Shown: positions 60,296 through 64,000 of the stretch, piece by piece
Layout of the letters: every line of letters starts with the position of its first letter
How positions within the stretch are numbered: the first letter of the stretch is position 1
DNA from: an uncultured Victivallales bacterium
GTDB taxonomy: Bacteria; Verrucomicrobiota; Lentisphaeria; Victivallales; UBA1829
DNA: 64,000 nt
NCBI GenBank assembly: GCA_934661375.1
Contig: CAKUJH010000010.1
Span: 1-64,000, forward strand
Direction of reading: 5' to 3'
The notes under the pieces: model-generated
The model's input: the letters and a program-made list of their open reading frames with translations, nothing else
Database searches by the model: none
What the model was told of the DNA's origin: nothing
Translations under genes and position numbers: made by a program

Positions 60296-61569
60296 AATTC
60301 ATGGAAACGGATGTGGCAGTGATCGGAGCCGGCGCGGCTGGCATGAGTGCCGGTGCGCTCTGTGCGGAAAACGGATTGCGGACTCTGATCATCGACCGTG
60401 AAAGTCTGCCAGGCGGCGTATTGCTGCAATGCATTCACAACGGATTCGGACTGCATTATTTCAAAGAGGAGCTGACGGGTCCCGAATATGCGGCGCGGCT
60501 GGAAAACAAAGCCCGCACAGCCGGTGCGGTTTTTCTGATGAATACCAGCGTCATGGAGCTGTGCGACAACCGCAGCTGCCGGGAATTGACGCTGTACTCC
60601 GGCGCGGACGGTGTTACCGTGGTTCACGCCAATGCGGTGATTCTGGCGATGGGCTGCCGCGAACGCAGCCGCGGAAATCTCGGTATTCCCGGCGACCGCT
60701 GCGCAGGTATTTTCACTGCCGGACTGGCACAGCGGCTGCTGAACATGGAAGGCTGTCTGCCCGGAAAAACAGCGGTGATTGTCGGCTCCGGGGACATCGG
60801 GCTGATTATGGCGCGGCGTCTGACCTGGTGCGGCATTCAGGTCAAGACCGTAGTGGAGATTCTGCCGCATCCCTCCGGACTCAGCCGCAATATTGCGCAG
60901 TGTCTGAATGATTTCGGCATTCCGCTGAGGCTGTCCACTGGAGTAACCGGAATCCATGGGCATGACCGTGTGGAGTATGTAACCATCGCTCCGTTGGTGA
61001 ACGGTCAGCCGGATTTGTCGCGTGAAGAACGGATCGACTGCGATACAGTGCTGTTTTCGGTGGGGCTTGTCCCTGAAACGGGGCTGGCGCGCCAATGCGG
61101 CGTGGAACTTTACCCCGCCACACGGGGAGCGAAAGTGAACAGTTCGCTTATGACCAGTATCCCCGGTATTTTTTCCTGCGGCAATGTTCTGCACGTGCAT
61201 GACCTGGTTGACTTCGTGTCCGAAGAATCCGAAAACTGTGCACGCCATGTAATTGAATATGTCCGCACCGGGAAGGATTCCGCCGAGGTGCAGCTGCTGG
61301 CGGAACCGTCCGTCAATCTCGGTTATGTGGTTCCGAATTCCTGCGGACGCGGCGTCCGGGTGCGGTTCTATATGCGCCCCCGCATTCTCTGTCCACTGGC
61401 AGAACTGACCATCTCCTCCGGCGGTTCTCTGCTGCTGAAAAAACGGATCCGTTACGTGAAACCGGCGGAGATGATCTGTGTGGAACTCCCTGCCGAAGCC
61501 ACTGCCGGACTGCCCGGCGACGCCCGTCTGAACTTTGCTCTTGAACCTGTTCCGGAGGTGAAATCATGA
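60292..61569 (+). CDS. FAD/NAD-binding oxidoreductase (GlpB-like / HcnB type)
   Basis: A 425-residue flavoprotein; ATG overlaps the previous stop and follows GGAGG. The FAD motif DVAVIGAGAAGMSAGALCAE, a second dinucleotide fold (TAVIVGSGDIGLIMARRLTW) and GIFSCGNVLHVHDLVDFVS are present. These are signatures of the pyridine nucleotide-disulfide type; the redox Cys pair is absent. It is the electron-transfer partner subunit of the dehydrogenase encoded upstream. Confidence 0.85.
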   Translation: MKFMETDVAVIGAGAAGMSAGALCAENGLRTLIIDRESLPGGVLLQCIHNGFGLHYFKEELTGPEYAARLENKARTAGAVFLMNTSVMELCDNRSCRELTLYSGADGVTVVHANAVILAMGCRERSRGNLGIPGDRCAGIFTAGLAQRLLNMEGCLPGKTAVIVGSGDIGLIMARRLTWCGIQVKTVVEILPHPSGLSRNIAQCLNDFGIPLRLSTGVTGIHGHDRVEYVTIAPLVNGQPDLSREERIDCDTVLFSVGLVPETGLARQCGVELYPATRGAKVNSSLMTSIPGIFSCGNVLHVHDLVDFVSEESENCARHVIEYVRTGKDSAEVQLLAEPSVNLGYVVPNSCGRGVRVRFYMRPRILCPLAELTISSGGSLLLKKRIRYVKPAEMICVELPAEATAGLPGDARLNFALEPVPEVKS

Positions 61570-61934
61570 AAAACAATATTCAGGAACGTATCTGCATCGG
61601 CTGTCCGGCGGGATGTCATCTGACCATCCGGAAACTGGACAGCGGAGATTTTGAAGTGAGCGGCAATACCTGTCCGCGCGGCAGAACGTATGCGGTCAGC
61701 GAGATGACGGATCCGCGGCGCATTGTAACCGCCTGCGTTCCGGTCAACTCCCCGGCGGTTCCATGCCTGCCGGTCAAAACCTCCGCACCGCTGCCCATGA
61801 AACTGATTTCCAGTCTGTTGAAACAGATTTATGCAATGCGGCTTGATATTCCGGCCTCAGCCGGTACAGTACTGATCCGGGATTTTGCCGGAAGCAAAGT
61901 CGATGTCGTGCTGACACGCGGCGCAGCTGAATAA
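61566..61934 (+). CDS. DUF1667 iron-sulfur-like protein
   Basis: A 122-residue protein with CIGCPAGCHLTI (C-x2-C-x3-C) and NTCPRGRTYAV, the four-Cys pattern of DUF1667. It overlaps the previous gene as ATGA. It is the third subunit of the glpA-glpB-DUF1667 operon and probably holds a cluster in the electron path to quinone, ferredoxin or Rnf. Confidence 0.85.
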   Translation: MKNNIQERICIGCPAGCHLTIRKLDSGDFEVSGNTCPRGRTYAVSEMTDPRRIVTACVPVNSPAVPCLPVKTSAPLPMKLISSLLKQIYAMRLDIPASAGTVLIRDFAGSKVDVVLTRGAAE

Positions 61935-61948
61935 ATCGAAGGTGGTAT

Positions 61949-62764
61949 ATGCTGAATTTGGAAGAACTGGAGCGGCTGAAAAAAATCCGTCATGTGGTGA
62001 TGGATATGGACGGCACAATCTATCAGGGGAAACATCTTTTCCCGACGACACTGCCGTTTCTGGCGGATTTGCGCAGTCTGGGGATCGGTTTCACCTTCCT
62101 GACCAACAATTCATCCCGCAGCCGGAAGGAATATCTGGCTCATCTGAAATCATTTGGAATCGAAGTCGCTCCGGAACAGATGATTACTTCCACTGTCTGT
62201 ACTGTGGACTATCTGCGGCGGAATCATCCGGAAATCAGAAAACTTTTTCTGCTCGGAACTGAAACGTTCCGGGAGGAGATGACGGAATACGGTTTTCTGG
62301 ATGCTGCCATGGATGAAGAACCGGACGGCGTTGTGGTGGCGTATGATCCGCATATGCCGTATGAACGTTTCTGCAAGGCTGCCTGGTGGATTGACCGCGG
62401 CAAAACCTGGATCTGCACTCACCCGGACCGGAAATGTCCAACCGATAAGGAACAGATCTGTGTAGACTGCGGTTCATTGGCGGCGGCATTGAGCGCCGCA
62501 ACCGGACGAACTCCCGTTGTGCTGGGCAAGCCCAACCGCGTTATGATGGATTCCATTCTGGTGGCAAACGGAGTGTCGGCGGAAGAAACCCTGATGTGCG
62601 GCGACCTGATGTATACCGATATTCAGCTGGGAGTCAATTCCGGCGTGGCGACGGTGTTGATTTCACCGGAAAAAGCCGAAGACATTCCGGGCAATATTGC
62701 CACCTGGACTGTTCCTGATCTCGGAGTTCTGGGCGGCTGGCTGAAACAGGCAAACGGCCACTGA
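61949..62764 (+). CDS. HAD-superfamily IIA phosphatase (NagD/phosphoglycolate type)
   Basis: A 271-residue HAD hydrolase with the nucleophile motif VVMDMDGTIYQG, motif II FLTNNSSRS, motif III lysine in VVLGKPNRVMM, and motif IV MCGDLMYTDIQ. The C2a cap (DGVVVAYDPHMPYERF) is typical of NagD/PGP. It starts 14 bases after DUF1667, in the same operon; a role on glycerol-3-phosphate or a related phosphoester is an inference from context. It ends with an AT-rich hairpin shared with the convergent gene. Confidence 0.85.
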   Translation: MLNLEELERLKKIRHVVMDMDGTIYQGKHLFPTTLPFLADLRSLGIGFTFLTNNSSRSRKEYLAHLKSFGIEVAPEQMITSTVCTVDYLRRNHPEIRKLFLLGTETFREEMTEYGFLDAAMDEEPDGVVVAYDPHMPYERFCKAAWWIDRGKTWICTHPDRKCPTDKEQICVDCGSLAAALSAATGRTPVVLGKPNRVMMDSILVANGVSAEETLMCGDLMYTDIQLGVNSGVATVLISPEKAEDIPGNIATWTVPDLGVLGGWLKQANGH

Positions 62765-62778
62765 AAAAAATTTTTCAG
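62761..62778. terminator. Short AT hairpin at the convergent gene ends
   Basis: CTGAAAAA and TTTTTCAG pair across two bases; it covers both stop codons of the convergent genes and could end transcription weakly in both directions. Confidence 0.35.
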
Positions 62779-63590
62779 CCGGGCAGGGCAATCCGGCGGA
62801 GAGAGAATTTGTCCGTGTCGGAATCATAAGTGATTTCGGCAAATGCGCCGGTTTTCGTCAGCGAACCGGCAACGATTTCGCCGCGTCCGGTCCCGTCCAG
62901 CAGTTCATACGGTTTGTGGATATGCCCGCAGAGCGAAAGGTCAATGATGCCTTCTTTCAGCAGTCCCGCCGCTCCTGCCGCGCCGTACAGACGCCGCCGC
63001 ATATTCAGCAGTGAGGCTTGCGTGATCAGCGGGAAATGTCCGGTGCAGATCAGCGGCCGTGCGTCCAGACGCGCGGCTTCCTCCAGCAGAAACTGCCGGG
63101 TCCGGGGCGGCATATAACCGCACGACATCGCCGGATTGAACGGACGTGCGCAATGCAGAACCAATACCCGGAACAGCGGAAAATCCAGCGCAAACGGATA
63201 ATCCTGCAAAGTATGCTGACCGCGCCACATGTCCCGTGTGAAACGTTCCAGTGCGGAAACACAGGCTCTGTCCTGTACATAGGCGTCGTGATTGCCGGGA
63301 GTGTAAATGAACGGAATGCCGCTCCGCAACAGCGGCTTGAACATGCGTAAAGCTCTGGCAAATTCGCCGGGCTGTCCGCAGCTGGTGGCGTCTCCGGTGA
63401 ACACCGCCAGGTCCGGCGGGTTCCGCAGGATGTAATCAACCATGCGCGGCAGATACGCCCGGTCATAGCGTTTCCGCCGGATGACGGAACTGTTGGCGAG
63501 ACCGAGCAGGCGTTTGTCGAAAAGACCGTGCCAGTGTTCCAGCGTTGCCGGTTCATGGGTATCGGAAAAATGGATGATTCGTGTCTGCAT
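62775..63590 (-). CDS. Metallophosphoesterase
   Basis: A 271-residue calcineurin-like phosphoesterase with IIHFSDTHEP, FTGDATSC, TPGNHDAYV and LICTGHFP followed by SLCGHIHKPYEL, that is, all metal-binding motifs. An ATG at 63614 is in frame but lies within the terminator of the upstream gene; I therefore prefer the ATG at 63590, although it has no clear ribosome site. The substrate is unknown; related proteins act on cyclic nucleotides or glycerophosphodiesters. Confidence 0.8.
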   Translation of the reverse strand: MQTRIIHFSDTHEPATLEHWHGLFDKRLLGLANSSVIRRKRYDRAYLPRMVDYILRNPPDLAVFTGDATSCGQPGEFARALRMFKPLLRSGIPFIYTPGNHDAYVQDRACVSALERFTRDMWRGQHTLQDYPFALDFPLFRVLVLHCARPFNPAMSCGYMPPRTRQFLLEEAARLDARPLICTGHFPLITQASLLNMRRRLYGAAGAAGLLKEGIIDLSLCGHIHKPYELLDGTGRGEIVAGSLTKTGAFAEITYDSDTDKFSLRRIALPG

Positions 63591-63599
63591 AAGAAAAAA

Positions 63600-63626
63600 C
63601 GGGAAGAAGTTCATCGCTCCTTCCCG
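63600..63626 (-). terminator. Terminator of the cytochrome gene
   Basis: A 7-bp stem (CGGGAAG with CTTCCCG) with a 13-base loop and, on the minus strand, a T6 run directly after it. Confidence 0.7.
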
Positions 63627-63634
63627 CGGATGAT

Positions 63635-64000
63635 TTACCGGACAGCGTGAGGCATGAGCTTCACAAAGTCTTTCAGGGCAGCTGCCAGCGGGTTGAAGTT
63701 TTCGGGGCCGAATCCCAGCGGATTGTGCTGGACCCAGCCTTCCGCGAACTCAAATTCGCCGGACTGTTTCCCGAAGATGCGGGCGCGGTTTTCCATGTCC
63801 TTGATGTAGGCGTCCATCCCCTGACTGATGTCGAGCCATTCTTTCTGGCTCTTGTGGCAGTTCAGGCAGGCGCGCTTGATGTCCATCTTGGACTCGATGT
63901 TCACGTAGAAATCCGCTTCCACCGGACGGCGGAGCTGATCGGTGATGCTGTGCGGCATACAATGGTAAACCGCCACATCCTGATAAGTCGGCTTTGCCGT
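63635..64000 (-). CDS. C-terminal part of a c-type cytochrome, cut by the window edge
   Basis: The frame is open to position 64000, giving the last 121 residues. One heme-binding CxxCH is seen in RACLNCHKSQKEWLD. His residues at YHCMPHS and QHNPLGFG could be axial ligands. The rest is helical. The pattern suggests a periplasmic, probably multiheme cytochrome, perhaps of the nitrite reductase (NrfA) sort, but the fragment is too short to be sure. Confidence 0.6.
   Translation of the reverse strand, partial: TAKPTYQDVAVYHCMPHSITDQLRRPVEADFYVNIESKMDIKRACLNCHKSQKEWLDISQGMDAYIKDMENRARIFGKQSGEFEFAEGWVQHNPLGFGPENFNPLAAALKDFVKLMPHAVR

Noticed and set aside
63591..63614. Earlier start of the metallophosphoesterase at 63614
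   Set aside because: The segment is the descending part of the terminator of the upstream gene; spacing to AAGGAG is only two bases.
1..64000. Insertion sequences, integrase, phage or toxin-antitoxin genes
   Set aside because: None of the believable proteins has transposase, integrase or toxin motifs, and no terminal inverted repeats with target duplications were seen.

Overview
The window reads as a continuous, gene-dense stretch of a bacterial chromosome, most plausibly from a strictly anaerobic Lentisphaerota (Victivallis-like) member of the PVC superphylum. This placement is inferred from gene content, not from a marker-gene search. The clues are pseudopilins with a type IV prepilin N-terminus and an H-X9-DG type C-terminus placed beside large secreted carbohydrate-active enzymes, a long GreA of the kind known from Chlamydiae, a complete Rnf complex, AdhE, and compact operons whose genes overlap by ATGA or GTGA. 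I see no insertion sequence, prophage, CRISPR array, tRNA or rRNA gene.

Layout. 1-3352: pseudopilin (left edge), small secreted carbohydrate-binding-like protein, and a secreted TIM-barrel glycosidase. 3448-7924: a ribbon-helix-helix protein with a built-in zinc-knuckle, overlapping a znuA-znuC-znuB type metal ABC importer, then a TPR lipoprotein. 7941-13735 (minus): AraC regulator, pseudopilin and a 1291-residue secreted glycosidase. 13830-17275 (minus): the conserved rpmH-rnpA-yidD-yidC-jag cluster. 17592-21488: purSL fusion and an AraC regulator. 21627-26691: two fused Bat (aerotolerance) proteins, BatB-BatC and BatD-BatE. 26680-33410 (minus): metallophosphoesterase, long GreA, two small thioredoxin-fold iron-sulfur proteins and AdhE. 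33614-36553: two Sel1-repeat proteins. 36563-42710: Gfo/Idh/MocA oxidoreductase, AraC regulator, pseudopilin and secreted glycosidase. 42707-48863: FKBP prolyl isomerase and rnfABCDGE. 48955-51560: sigma-70 factor coupled to a DUF362 ferredoxin-like protein. 51643-55509 (minus): ahcY, adenosine kinase and metK as one SAM-cycle operon. 55646-58665 (minus): ligA and a C45-like Ntn hydrolase. 58781-62764: anaerobic glycerol-3-phosphate dehydrogenase-like operon with a HAD phosphatase. 62775-64000 (minus): metallophosphoesterase and the end of a c-type cytochrome.

How it fits together. The recurring theme is the coupling of AraC regulator, pseudopilin and very large secreted glycosidase; it occurs twice in full and once in part. 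An upstream element is shared between one pseudopilin gene and a distant Gfo/Idh gene at the same distance from the -10 box, which suggests a common regulon. Energy metabolism looks fermentative: Rnf for ferredoxin/NAD-coupled ion pumping, AdhE for ethanol, and a quinone- or ferredoxin-linked glycerol-3-phosphate dehydrogenase. Readable promoters are of the type TTGaaa-N16/17-TATATT. The most unusual single proteins are a MetK with a Cys/acidic plus Lys/Ala-rich tail, an RnfB that seems to have lost exactly one iron-sulfur cluster, and the zinc-knuckle RHH regulator.
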